Program-made: the position numbers and the translations under genes
The notes under the pieces: model-generated
Seen by the model: the letters and a program-made list of their open reading frames with translations, nothing else
Told to the model about the DNA's origin: nothing
Databases searched by the model: none
Assembly: GCA_016785225.1 (NCBI GenBank)
Contig: JAFBJZ010000781.1
Coordinates: 2,232,001 to 2,296,000, forward strand
Length of the DNA: 64,000 nt
Direction: 5' to 3'
DNA from: Psettodes erumei
Lineage: Eukaryota; Chordata; Actinopteri; Pleuronectiformes; Psettodidae
Shown: one piece after another, positions 24,012-35,230 of the stretch
How the letters are laid out: the number at the start of each line of letters is the position of its first letter
How positions within the stretch are numbered: the stretch's first letter is position 1

Positions 24012-24405
24012 TGTAGTGGGGTATGAGATAGTCAGTTTATTAGCTGCACTGAGATGGTCCAGTTTTGTTTTGGCTTTCCGGCTTTTCCCTCTCCCCCTTT
24101 TGTTTTCTTTTTGTTTCCAGGCATGGCAGGAGGCGTGGCTGGTTCCCGACAGACAGACGAGACACACCTGAAGCAAATCACTAGCAATCACCCTGCCACT
24201 ATAAAGACCCAGCTTCCCCTGCACTCAGTGCTAGATGATTGCAGAATCATCCTGCGTTCCTTGGCTGACTCTCAACCACATCCCCACCTGGTTTGCTTTT
24301 TGGGTTATTCCTGTCTTTTGCCTACAGACAATAAAGAACTTGTACTCTTAGCCTCTGGTCTCCTGCACTTCTTGGTCCAAAACCCCATCCTTGTTATGTG
24401 CTACA
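24012..24405 (+). mobile_element. Probable solo LTR of a Ty3/gypsy-type retrotransposon
   Basis: The segment can be bounded as TGTAG...CTACA, a 5-bp inverted terminus of TG...CA type. It contains a TATA box (CTATAAAG, from 24199), a polyadenylation signal (AATAAAG, about 24330) and a 3' end (CTCCTGCACTTCTTGGTCC then AACCCCATCCTTGTTA) that closely resembles the U5 ends of teleost gypsy LTRs I remember. TATA to poly(A) spacing (about 130 bp) fits an R region. No gag or pol lies next to it, so it looks solo. I could not find a matching target-site duplication, so the exact ends are tentative. Confidence 0.6.
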
Positions 24406-25355
24406 GTTGGGTCTGTGGTCTCCCAATTTGGAGAAGCAGAGAGGAGTCTGACACAGACACTGAGCTATGAACTGCTGTGCATGGGATCAAAAACAAAAAC
24501 CACCCAAAACATCCAATATCAGTTGTATGCCATATCAATAATGTTTGACTGCTTTAGCTTACTATCAAACATCATTTTCCTTTAGCACTTCATCTTCTCA
24601 ACTGCAGGAGGATTACAACATTTTACTGCAGATTGGTTGTTCAGACCCAAACTGTACAAAATATAAAGGCAATCTATTCAATAATTGTTTAGATATATGA
24701 GTCTGTATCAAATGGTGAACTGGCCAACAGATGAACATTGGCATGGCTAAAATTAATTTCACACAGCAAAGTACAATATATACACTCCAGACTCATAGAG
24801 AACCTGGTTATACTGCCGAATATATCCAGTTACCTGATTTATTGGAATTTTAATGCAAAAAAGTATGACAAACACAGTACATTTCAGTTTTTCATAAGTT
24901 GTAACTGAACACTTTAGTAACATGAAAAATAATCCATACTTTGTCAATATTTGTTGCAGTAAGTATTTCCTGAGCCAAATCATTCTCAGTTTCCAGTTTC
25001 CTGAACACAGCCACTGTTGCTATTGTTGCTTTATCCCCTGCTGTTATCATCTTGCAGTTTAACTGAGTGTAACGGCCTTTCCTCCACTAAAAGTTCCTCT
25101 CCTGCTGCGTCCTTTCCTCCCTCTCAGCACACTGTTTCTGGCTGATACACCTAGCACAAGGCTGCCAGCAGGGGAGCACATCCATATCACTGACCCATGA
25201 ACCTGTCAAACCAACCAATCCCTTATGCCAAAGAAGCTGCACCCCTTTCCCCTACTTAAATTGCAAACAGGGTCCTGATGTAGTGATGTAACATTTAACC
25301 ACCAGGAAGTACATGGGGGTTATATAAATCGGTCAAGCAATTAAGTGAGACTTTG
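24406..25355. other. Unassigned non-coding sequence
   Basis: No gene. A TATA-like TTATATAAATC at about 25320 has no identifiable transcript attached. Confidence 0.5.
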
Positions 25356-25357
25356 CA

Positions 25358-25381
25358 AGAAAAAAAGAAAGAAAGAAAAAG
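25358..25381. repeat. A-run plus (AAAG)n microsatellite
   Basis: Several A's followed by four AAAG units, seen directly. Confidence 0.85.
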
Positions 25382-25799
25382 TTGAGTTCATGAGGAATAA
25401 AACACATCCTTGCTCAGTTGAACACACAGGGGTTTTGCCACCAACCCTACTTGGTCTAGTATAGGCAATCACTTATGGTGGCTAACATTAACAAACTTCA
25501 GGAAGATATTTCTGTTTAATGGATTTTGCAGAGTCAGTTTGTTGACTTTAAGAACCCACTACTTGTGGCTATATGATACTATACTATGGGGCAGGTGTAC
25601 CAACATGTTAGCGCCTGCTTTTGGTGTAATTCCTTGGTAACATATACCTAAAAACATGACATGGTATATACTTACAGACCGCACATGCTGTGACATTTCT
25701 CTGCCTCTTGAGAGCAGATGTAATCAAGGTTGCACATTTGGTTACATGGTAGAAACATCCAAGAAGAATGGCAGCAGTTATTTGAGCAAGAAAAAGACA

Positions 25800-26020
25800 C
25801 ATTACACTTGTTGTTAGCCAGCTATAATGGTCATTATTAGCTTGGTAAATTTTCTTTGGCTGTCTGTGTGACTCTCCCTTTCAGATATATACAGTATTAG
25901 TTTTTGTATCTTGAAATCTTCATCTGGAAATGGATTCTGAAGCAAATCAGGCACAATGTATTGGCTGATAATGATGTCATGACCTTGCTGACTGGATGGC
26001 CCATGGGGTGTCCTAATCTA
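25800..26020 (-). repeat. Dispersed repeat copy B, coding frame broken
   Basis: Collinear with copy A at 5190-5450 and in the same orientation: TTAGCCAGCT (about 25814), then 110 bp later TGGAAATGGATTCTGAAG (25924 on) and GGGTGTCCTAATC (26007 on). On the minus strand the frame gives YIVPDLLQNPFPDEDFK where copy A gives DIVADWLQNPFPGKVFE. The start codon region and the basic tail are not conserved, so this copy is non-coding or decayed. Confidence 0.5.
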
Positions 26021-26640
26021 AAAATCACAACTCTCACAACACAACACACAACACAATCTCTACTAAACATCTGTGGAAAGCTGTTGAAGTTCACTGTGTT
26101 TTTAATGGCAGATGTCAGAGCCCCATGCAGAGAGGGGTCAGCTCTGATGGAGGACTCTGCTGCTCGAAGGGGGGGTGGGCTGAACAATCCTGACTGGGCT
26201 GTGACTGGTCTTTGGCCAACAACAGCTCCCAGCAGTCACCCCACCATGCACACCCCCAACCGAAGTCCAGGAGCAGTGTGTCAGAAACTGTTGATGAACT
26301 TGTTTTCCAGACAGCCGTGCTACCTTGGCCTGTGGTTAGGGGTGAGGGAATGCACCCAGTGGGACCTGAAACCGAACCACCTGCTGCTCTCGCCCACTCC
26401 GCTGCCTGACTCCCAGCCTTCTCCGTTTACCAAACACCAGCTTCTAGGAACACTCAGCCACCGCTATTTGCCATTTGGCATGGTAGGGGTGTGTTTGACA
26501 GGGGGTGGCACGGGGTTGTATTTGTGTTTATGTATCGTATGTGTGTGTTTGTGTGTGCATTTGCGACTGTCCATCTGTCCATCTGGAGAAGGGGTTATAT
26601 GTGTATAAATGTGTGTGTGAGCATGTTATGAGGGGTGAGG
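26021..26640 (+). other. GC-richer stretch with the longest ORF of the window
   Basis: A 234-codon plus-strand frame (25904-26608) spans this stretch. Its first 40 codons are antisense to dispersed repeat copy B, and its last 40 are Cys/Val/Leu codons from GT-rich sequence (26515-26605). The middle (Pro, Ser and His rich) has no recognisable domain. I therefore regard the frame as fortuitous, with a small chance that an unrecognised exon lies at 26100-26470. Confidence 0.4.
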
Positions 26641-29424
26641 AGACAAGCAGCTGAGGCCTAATGAGGTATAATGAGGTCTAATAGTGGAAAAGCCATCTAG
26701 GAGCCATGACCTTGGCATTATGACTGATGCCCACAACCATAACACATCTAAAAACAGCCTGGGAAACAAGCTAAAACATGCTGTCGTCTCACATGGTGGT
26801 AAGTCATCGTCCATATTTCATGGGAGGCGTTGAATTACCTCAGACTTAGCGATGATTACAGATTTTGCGGTAAATCTGCAAATTGGACTTTGGTGGCTGG
26901 TTTTGATGAGAATACCATTGCCATTGGCGCATTCATGAGAATAACAAAGACAGTTTAGCATGTTAATCATGTTAATGTTGACACAGGAGAAGGCGTCTTG
27001 CTCATAACACCCGTAATGCCATTTGTTGAGTGTTTTTCTCCACAGCTCTGACTGCATATATATTTAGTGTGGGTGGCCACAGTGGGAAATGAGCCTTAGT
27101 ATAGCTACTGTCATTGTTGGCTCTGTACTATGGCTATCAAACCATGACACATTAATAGACTCTGTTAGGTATTTCAGAATATTTGCTATAAAACTACAGA
27201 TTGTTGTCTAAATTTTATATTTCATCATGTAAAATCTGCGGGAAAATTGATTCTTTGATGTAGTACTTTCCCAAGCTTTCAACTGTCTCTCATGGTCTTC
27301 ATCAGGGTCATTAAGTTTGCTTGCTTTTCATGAAGATATTGTGGATGTGTTGACATGCAAGCTTAGTACAATTTCATCCTCAGTGTTTTTACAACTTGTC
27401 CATTTTGAATTAAAGTTAAATATGAAAGTTCACTCTTGAAAAATGCCACTGTTTTTACTTCCAGTGCCACTGTGCTTTACATGGGAAGCACAGTATACAT
27501 GGGTTAGGTAACAATCGTTTTGACTGAAAATAAGTATGGTTGAAATATGGGTAGGGAAATTCATTCAAAAAGTTAAAAAAAAAAAAAGTCTGTTGTAACT
27601 GTTCTGAAAAACATGAATGTTCAGGCCTTCTGGGAGACCAGTATTGGCACTGATATGGAACTTATCAGATTTAAACAACAATCATATTAAGACATGCAAA
27701 ACAACTGACTAATGTCAGCTCAACTGCAATGTCTTTCTTAAAAATAGTACTAATAACTTCAGGTATTTTATCCATAGCAGCATTGCTGTGCATTTTTTTA
27801 TTGTTTGTTTCTATCCCTGTCCAGCACCAGGTCAAAAATATGGCAAGTGGTGAGCTAAAAGGCCATCTGGACTGCAGCTGATTTTCCATGCAACACAAAC
27901 ACACACTCAGGCGTTGTTCACTCTTTGGTCCACATACTCCTGAAGCTAGCAAGGTGATGCCTTTTTACGGGGCAGCTAACACAAACAGTTCACAGGCCAT
28001 AAGTCCTTGTCTCAACGGTTTTTGTTTGACCATAAATTACATACTGGAGCACCCAAGGGAACCCATTCATTTAACCAGGAATATAAAACAGATACTGTAA
28101 CAACAGAGCTGTTTAAGTGAAAGGTTATCTACACTATGTTCAGAGAGGTTATATTTTACTTTTATACACATAACAAATACACCATGTTTGTGTATTGTCT
28201 ATGAATATAATTATGTGTACCTTGCTGTTATGACACAATACTGCCTATAATTCACATTGGTCAGTCACATTTAATTATATGTGTGATATGTAATGTTAGA
28301 TAGCGTGTGGATGACCATGCCTGCATAGGTTCTCTATATTTGGCCTTTAAGTCTCCTGTGATTTTATGGACTTAAAATAATTGGATTATAAGCATAGATA
28401 TATAGTTTCTTACTTTTCTTCTCATACTCATTTTGTGTTGTATTATATATTATATATATAGATATGCTGTAAGGAATGTTTTCCACCCTGGACCATTATG
28501 AAGGCAATACATATACTATATTTATTTTTACATTAAAATAATAGATCTTAAAGCATTAAAAACCTATGTGATCTAAAAATATTCTTTGCCACCCCATACA
28601 TCACGATACTGTGCATACCGTGCAAGCGTCTATGTGAATCTGTGCATGTTGTGTATTATTAGGCTGGATCGGTATGCTTTGGCCTGCTGGCTAGTAAAGT
28701 AAAGCCCTGTCTGTGTGGACTGAACACTGCTGGAAGAATAACAGCAGTTGCTGCTTTAGCTGCACACTGGGACTTATTAAGGCTGGGAAGGTGTGTCTTT
28801 CACTGTGGTAGATGCTTAACAGCCCGCATCAAACTTTCTCACACACACACTGCACAAACATAGGCCATGTATATCTGACGATTCTTCCCCACTGTTTTAT
28901 AGCTGTTTCAGGGCCATTGAGTCCTCAGACCTTCACTTTATTTCAATCAGGGCTGGACAGGTATGCCGAGCAGTGGGAGCTCCCCAAGCTTCATGCGAGA
29001 TATGCCCTTCCACTAAATTAAGTTTGACTGACAGTTGGTTGTGTTCAGTCCTCTCCTGAATGTTCAGAGAGGAAGCTACCTGGTGCATCATCTTTAGCAT
29101 CAAAGGCCTCTTTGCAACCGATCTGTCAGTAAGACTGAGGAGGAATGTCGCTTCAGGATAGATGTAGTTTTGCTTCCTCCACCTGTCAAAAATGCCTCCA
29201 GTAGTGGAGGGAGCCAGAGGTAAGAAGGGTTAGACTGGAGATGTTCTTAAACAAGACCCTTGAACTATTACTACTCCACTGGAGAATCTCAGGTCATGAT
29301 GCTTGCACACCTAACAGTTGAAGCTCTGCAGGACTGTGTAGCACAATGTTGGTCAAACGAGTTTTTTCAGGTAGCTTCCCAGAAATAATGAAGGCTCTGA
29401 AATTATAGTTATTTAAGATGCAGC
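26641..29424. other. Unassigned non-coding sequence
   Basis: Contents include a 12-bp-scale duplication of TAATGAGGT (26658-26682), an A-rich run (about 27575-27587), an alternating TA tract (28442-28462) and a string near 27280-27312 that on the minus strand reads CCCTGATGAAGACCATGAGA, a form reminiscent of retroposon 3' tails. No gene recognised. Confidence 0.45.
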
Positions 29425-29512
29425 TTCAGAAAACAACACCGACCATTGACAGAAGACGGGATGTGAACCGTAGTCTCTGCTGTCAGAGTCATACGCCACA
29501 AAGCCTGGCTTT
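29425..29512 (-). mobile_element. tRNA-derived SINE head, degraded
   Basis: On the minus strand the segment reads TTTGTGGCGTATGACTCTG, then GACAGCAGAGACTACGGTTCACATCCCGTCTTC. GGTTCACATCC (29459-29469) fits a Pol III B box (GGTTCRANYCC, one deviation), and TGGCGTATGAC is an A-box-like string about 30 bases upstream, closer than in an intact tRNA, which implies an internal deletion. The wording matches heads of fish SINEs I remember. No tRNA cloverleaf can form, so it is not a tRNA gene. Confidence 0.5.
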
Positions 29513-30920
29513 GTGGTGTTTTGTGGTGCAATTCAACAGCATCATGCTATTTACTTCTGAGAGACGATAGGCAGTGTTTTGCATGTCCACAGCTGGTCAC
29601 TTGACAGGAAAACATAATCACAGGTTGTGCAGAGTGTTTAACCAATCAACCAATGTAGTCGGTTTTGTCAGATACCATGTACTCAGTATGTTCTGTAGCC
29701 CTGTGAAACACCAAAAGGAGGAAGAATCTCTTACTGGACACAGTAACAGCCTTCCCAAAGATTTTTTTTGTGTGTGTGTTTTGCATTTCTTTTCTTTTTC
29801 TTTTTTTTAACAGCCCAAATGATAGAGCAGTCACTTTTACACTCCATATAAAATGACATATAGGACCCTGCTTGCTCACAATACTGCCTTAAGGGGAAAT
29901 CTCAGAGGGCTCTTAAACATTTCTGCCTGGTTGTGTAAGACTGTGTGTTCAGCCCATGACAAAAGATGCCTTGGGCTTAATGTTTTGGAAAAGAGCAGAA
30001 AAAATGTTATGGAGTTGACCCTTGGTGCTCTAAGATGAAGGCTATTCATAATTAATACTTCTGTCTCACAGTCTTTTATTCAAGCACTACTTATAGATAA
30101 CCATAGTCCTGGTCCTGGTCTGGTCCTGTTCTAGATTCAGGATTTGGGGGCAGGCCTCATCGGTGTATGATTGGACTCCACAAAACTGGTGATTAATAGC
30201 ATAGAAACACAAGGCACAAAAGGTAAAGAGGTGGGGTCTTGCTGGGCCACCGTGTGGCCCTGTACCGCAGTCTGTGCTGGGCAGACCATAGGGCCTGTGG
30301 AGTTGTTACATTCAGCACTCAGCTGCTTCTCTGGGCCTGCTGGTTTTAGGGACAGACAGTGATTGAGATCCATACAACTGTGTTCCTTCTCCTATGGATG
30401 TTGTGTGTTTGATCTCCAGGCTTTGATCTTAAAGAGATTCTTCAGTGTCGTCCTTCAGATACCAGAGAAAAACCAGAGATCCTTCACATCCTTAGATGTG
30501 ACTGTGAACCCTAAAATAACCTCCAAGCTGAGTGTATCCCCTTACAATGAAATAGCACGATGACTGAAAACAGTGACTGGCACTTCATAACAATGTCTAC
30601 TCTTTCTTTCAGGCTGTTACACCCTTCTGGGACTAAAAGTGGTTCATCAAAAGAGACAAGTTATTTTTGCATTTCAGAGGTCCATTTTACTTTCCTCTGG
30701 GATGTTTGGGCAAGTAAACTGCAAGAAAGCTGAATGAGCAATCTGAGGTTTCTCTGATCACAAGGATGCAACATTTCTGCCCTCGATCAGTGTGAAGAAA
30801 CGAGTCACAGAAGGCTGTATTTTACTAACTAATTTAGAAATTTGAAGTTTCTATCAAAAGGTTTATGCACATGTGTTTATAAGAGGACATTTATAGCAAA
30901 CAGTGTTTCAAGAAAGTGGG
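29513..30920. other. Unassigned non-coding sequence
   Basis: A (GT)n of about 13 bp lies at 29768-29780 inside a T-rich tract. ORFs of 60-78 codons on both strands are unrecognised. Confidence 0.5.
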
Positions 30921-30923
30921 CCT

Positions 30924-31024
30924 TTTTGTTTGTTTGTTTGTTTGTTTATTATTGTACAGTATCTGTCAGTATAGTATATACTGACACTGGGTCTAATAAT
31001 AGTAATAGTAATAATAGTAATACC
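30924..31024. repeat. (TTTG)n, short palindrome and (AAT/AGT)n cluster
   Basis: Five to six TTTG units (30925-30948), then an inverted repeat TGTCAGTATA/TATACTGACA with a GTA spacer (30964-30986), then an irregular AATAGT trinucleotide array (about 30996-31023). Ten-base arms of this kind are expected about once by chance in a window this size, but the clustering with two microsatellites is notable. Confidence 0.85.
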
Positions 31025-31204
31025 AACATGTCCCTTCCATATTTGGTTCGAGGACATGAAAATACTCAGCTTTGTATTAGACATACTTTTTTTCTGCAAA
31101 AACTACAATTACATTGTTGAAAAAAAATCTTAAAATTAAATAACACACTTTCTTCCTAATTGAAAAATCCAGATTCTATGAATATGTAAATATTGTACAT
31201 TTCA

Positions 31205-31308
31205 AAAGTTACTTAGTGTGACCTCCATGGCTTAAGGGTTAAGATGTCTACCATGACAGCTTTACACAAGATGACTTGAACATCGCTCAAGAGCTCTATG
31301 CTCTTGAG
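31205..31308 (+). mobile_element. Possible tRNA-derived SINE relic with terminal hairpin
   Basis: TGGCTTAAGGG (31228-31238) resembles a Pol III A box and GACTTGAACATC (31273-31284) a decayed B box. Their start-to-start spacing of about 46 bases is that of a tRNA promoter. The segment ends in a 9-bp hairpin, CTCAAGAGC and GCTCTTGAG with a five-base loop (31286-31308). No cloverleaf can be drawn and no tail family is recognised. Confidence 0.35.
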
Positions 31309-32254
31309 GTTTCAAGTTTCCAAATGTAAGTTGCATTCTGGCCCCAAATCCAAAATATGTTTTTACAGAGATCATTGTCAGTATCATTGGTATGCCTGTC
31401 ATAGAGTTACTATCTCTATCCAGTTAAGTCATATTGCTGCCACTGCTGCAGGAGACACAAAGTCTATCATTTTCGAAGAATACTTTCCAAGCATGGCCTA
31501 CCAGCAGACGGGTGCTCATGAGACCAAAGAGAATTATTTATGATCAGGCAGCTGGATCACTGTTGTCTTATCCAAGCAATACATTGTAGAAAATGGAATT
31601 TATTTATTCAAATGTTTTAGGTGGTTACTTCAACCAAACTGAAATGAACAACACTATGGAAAAACACACTAGCCACACTGTGGTTGTCAGTATGTGCCGT
31701 TGTACACTTGTACAGTGGAAAAACCATATCTGAGGAATCTCAATCAGGCCATGGGAGGTTGGCATCCGTCTGCTCCTCTGGCCATTCACAACAATACGCT
31801 CCAGTAGGATGTCTGTCATAATATTTGCGGGAGCATTTTCTTTAAGGACTCAGACAGCCCCAGAATAATATGTTTTACAAAAAAATACTGGAACTCCAAA
31901 CCATATCAACACATCAATTCTTTAGTATCTACACCAAGAATTACAAACCAAAACCTGGTGAAGTGGTGCTCAGCAGAGAAAATATTTCTCTTTTTGTGAG
32001 GGGTCAGTAAGATCACATCAAGTAGATGTGAAACTGCCCTACGTTGGATTTTTCTTAAATGAGACATTGGCCAAACTCAACTGAATACAAGGTACGAGGG
32101 AGTGACAGGCCCAGATAAGAAGACTGCCCTGCTCCACCTCCACAATTACCTGTCCATCCTCACCTCTGCCCGCCCCTGGTATCAAGACTCTGCTGATATT
32201 CTGACCATGAATCAGACCTTCAGTCCCTCTCCATCTAAATTACTTCCTCAGGTC
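31309..32254. other. Unassigned non-coding sequence
   Basis: No gene or repeat recognised; ORFs are at most about 80 codons. Confidence 0.5.
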
Positions 32255-32400
32255 GGGGGTCAATGCCCCATTACTTGCTAAACCACTGGCTGATGAGTTA
32301 GTTAGGTCAAAGTCTCTTGAAGGTAATTTGCTTAAATGAATCCTAATGCAATATTACATTTCCTGAATTCCAGTGTATTTAATTATGTGAATAGCATACA
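32255..32400. promoter_or_regulatory. Candidate conserved non-coding element
   Basis: A non-repetitive block with GGTCAATGCCCCATTACTTG, GGTAATTTGCTTAAATG, CCTAATGCAATATTACATT and TTTAATTATGTG strings (TAAT cores and an octamer-like TAATGCAATA). The nomination is by motif texture only. Confidence 0.2.
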
Positions 32401-32704
32401 TACTTTATTCACAGCTTAGAATTCAGCATGATGACACAGATATTGCTGTATTACTAAAACTACTTGCTCATCCAAGCTAATATTGTTATATCACAGTGTT
32501 TTTATTGTTATATTGTTTTATCAGTTTAGTCAAGCTAAACTAATCCAGTTTCTTACTTTATTCATTCTGATTGTCTGTTTTCCACAGTGATCCAAACCCC
32601 CAAACCGTTCACACAACTTCTATCCATAGTTTAATTTTCTAAATGTGACTCAGCATCTATTTTGTGTGGCACACATGTCTTCTTGGCCACCCTGCCCTCC
32701 ATTT

Positions 32705-32734
32705 TTCTCACATGAATAACTTTTCATGTGAGAA
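32705..32734. repeat. Perfect 12-bp inverted repeat, 6-base loop
   Basis: TTCTCACATGAA (32705-32716) and TTCATGTGAGAA (32723-32734) are exact reverse complements around TAACTT. Arms this long with so short a spacer are not expected by chance in 64 kb (rough expectation a few hundredths). It does not resemble a known terminator or miRNA precursor. Confidence 0.9.
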
Positions 32735-35215
32735 CTGCAGCCTGCTTAGACTGCGGCTGTGTTTGTGCGTAATCTGAAAGGCTCGATGACACATTTGTGG
32801 CAGGAAGTAGCTCTTGTCATTGAATACTGTTCAGAAACACAATACACACAGCACAGCAATATTTACATCAACAGCAACATTTAAGGCTGTAACAATGCAG
32901 CCCCCATACTGCAGCATGTGTCAACAAAGCGATGCAACAAGTCTAAATCCAAAGTTAATTTCCCCCATAGAGTCTGGTACAGCACAGCAGGGTGGGAAGA
33001 AAGGGCCAGCGATTATGTTTTGTTTTTGCCTCCAGCTTCACAAACAGTGGCACTCACAAAGTATCCTTTCTGCGCTGTTTCCTTCCACTCTGATTGGACT
33101 AATTGGGACCTGTTGACAGCGAATCCCATCCGAGCAGGAACAGGCCAATCACGTCTCGGGATCTGTCATCCCTCGTACACAGGTCTTCCACCCCCCTCAT
33201 AAAGGCCTTTGTCTCTGTGACCTCGGCGACCTTCAGCATTTTTTAATATGAGAAGCCTGATTAACTCCTACAAAACAGGACATGAAACATTTTGGTGAAC
33301 AGAATTTGGGACAAAGGATTAAGGTTGTACCTGTCATGATCTAAACAGCTGTGTGACAGCTTCCATGCACTATAAAAATATATATTTTTGTTATTTGGAC
33401 CTTGATTACTGCTTGTGCTGTATTAAAAGCAGCCATGGTCAGAATAAGACCAGTATTACTTATTTGCATGTCAGTAATTTATCAGCGCTTCTGTTCAAGA
33501 AGAGACAAGCTTATAATGTAAATTTCTAAATCCAAACAACTCGTGATTCCCATTTAAGACAATTTGGTATTTTATAATTTGGGATATTAAATTAGAGGAA
33601 AAGCTTTTTAAAGGAAAACTCAATAGTGAAAATTATCTCTGACATGGGTTAAACACAAACACATATGATGTGTATATTCGATGACAAAAAGCTTGTCCTG
33701 GGCGAGTGTCTTTTTTCCTTTTTTATCTGTGAGCCTAAAGTGAAGGAACAGTTTTGAATGTAGCAAAGTGACAACGCACAACACCACCTTTGCTCCAGCA
33801 GTTCGCCTGAATGAGCAGAGGAGGAGGGGGACTGAAGGGGCTGAGGAGGCCATCGAGCTGCATCCAACGTCTCGGAGAGCCACTTATATGTCAGCACCAT
33901 TATGACCCTCTCGTATCTTGGCCTGCACCTGTATTTGGTAGTCCAGGAGTTTGGTGAGTTCCCTAACACCACCCTCCGTCCTCCACCCTCAGGAGCTGAG
34001 CAGAAGCTTGGGGATCCCTATTCATCCAGGATGATCGACAGAACAGCAGCTAGAAGAAAAGGCAGCTGTGATGAGAGAGAGAAAGAAAGGAGTGTGTACC
34101 GTGTCCCCTTTGTGCTTTTAACTACCTCCTTTCTTGTCTTCCACAGCCATGTCAACACAATAGAGTCTTAACAGGAGCTGTCAGCAGACAACACTAGTGT
34201 GACCACCGTGGGCACCGGGGTTAGCTGGGATCACATTAGCTCTGTGTTTGTACAGCACTGAAAGCCAGCTAGCTACAGTTAAAGCATGTTTTGTAGTGTT
34301 TTCTAAAGGAGACCACGGCAGCTTTCAGCCTCGTGTTTACCGATACTGAACTCCAAAGAGGCAGCGAGTGTCACACCACTGAAGAAATGGGGAGGCTTTA
34401 AAATGCTTGGGGAAAAAAAAAAGTTGGGTGAGGTGTCCAGCGTGGGGATCTACTTTGCACCTGAGGTTTGATCAATATAGTCAAGTGATGACATGCCAAT
34501 TTGCTCTGGCAGAAAAGAGATGGCGGGGCAGTGAATGGCCGTGCTGAGAGATGGCGGCAGGTGAATTGTTCTGACAGCGGATACAGTGTATCAACATGCT
34601 GCTTTTAAGTGTGTGTTTATCTCCCCCAACACCACTCAGTCAGTATTTTCTTACATTTGGAGCTCTATTTAACCAGTGCTTGTGAAACTGATATTCTTTG
34701 CCACCCCCATTGTGCTTTTGCTTTTGTGATAATGCAGTGTTTATTAGTTATTACACTGTACACACAGGCACAAGCCAGCTGCAGCCATTATTTGATGTTT
34801 GATATGTGTAATTAAGTCACAAAGGCACTTAAAAGCTTTAAGCCATATATACAAAGGAGGTGGGGTGGCATGATCTGATAAGGCTGAATCAGCTCATGAT
34901 TTTCGTTGTTACAAAACAATGATTGGGCAGGTGGTTTAGTAGGAAATGAAGCGAAAACACAAGTACACACATGAAAAAAAGGAGCCAGAGACCACCGCAG
35001 TTGCACCACGTGGAGCAATGGTCTTAAACATTTTACTCATTGCTCTTCACAGCAGAAAACAAAAAAGTAAAAAATGCAAATTAACTAGTTCCCTCATGCA
35101 TATGAAAAATTAAATCAAACATGTATTTGCAGGGCGACAGCTTATGTAACAGCTGATGCAGTTAACAGCATACTGAGGTGGAAGTGTGCAAAGTCAGTGT
35201 TTTATAGCTCCCTGA
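32735..35215. other. Unassigned non-coding sequence
   Basis: No gene. Near 34526-34556 two copies of GAGATGGCGG lie about 25 bp apart. ORFs of 87-107 codons at 33620-34171 have no recognisable features. Confidence 0.45.
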
Positions 35216-35230
35216 CCATTAGATGGCAGT
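35216..35230 (+). promoter_or_regulatory. CTCF-like motif
   Basis: CCATTAGATGGCAGT agrees with the CTCF core (CCASYAGRKGGCRSY) at all but one clearly deviating position. In fish such strings can also occur inside repeats. Occupancy cannot be inferred from one site. Confidence 0.3.

Noticed and set aside
25904..26608. 234-codon plus-strand ORF, the longest in the window
   Set aside because: It starts antisense to a dispersed repeat and ends in GT-derived Cys/Val codons, with no recognisable domain in between; not a credible gene.
27270..27315. Retroposon-tail-like CCCTGATGAAGACC on the minus strand
   Set aside because: Too short to tell from chance; no body or poly(A) recognised.
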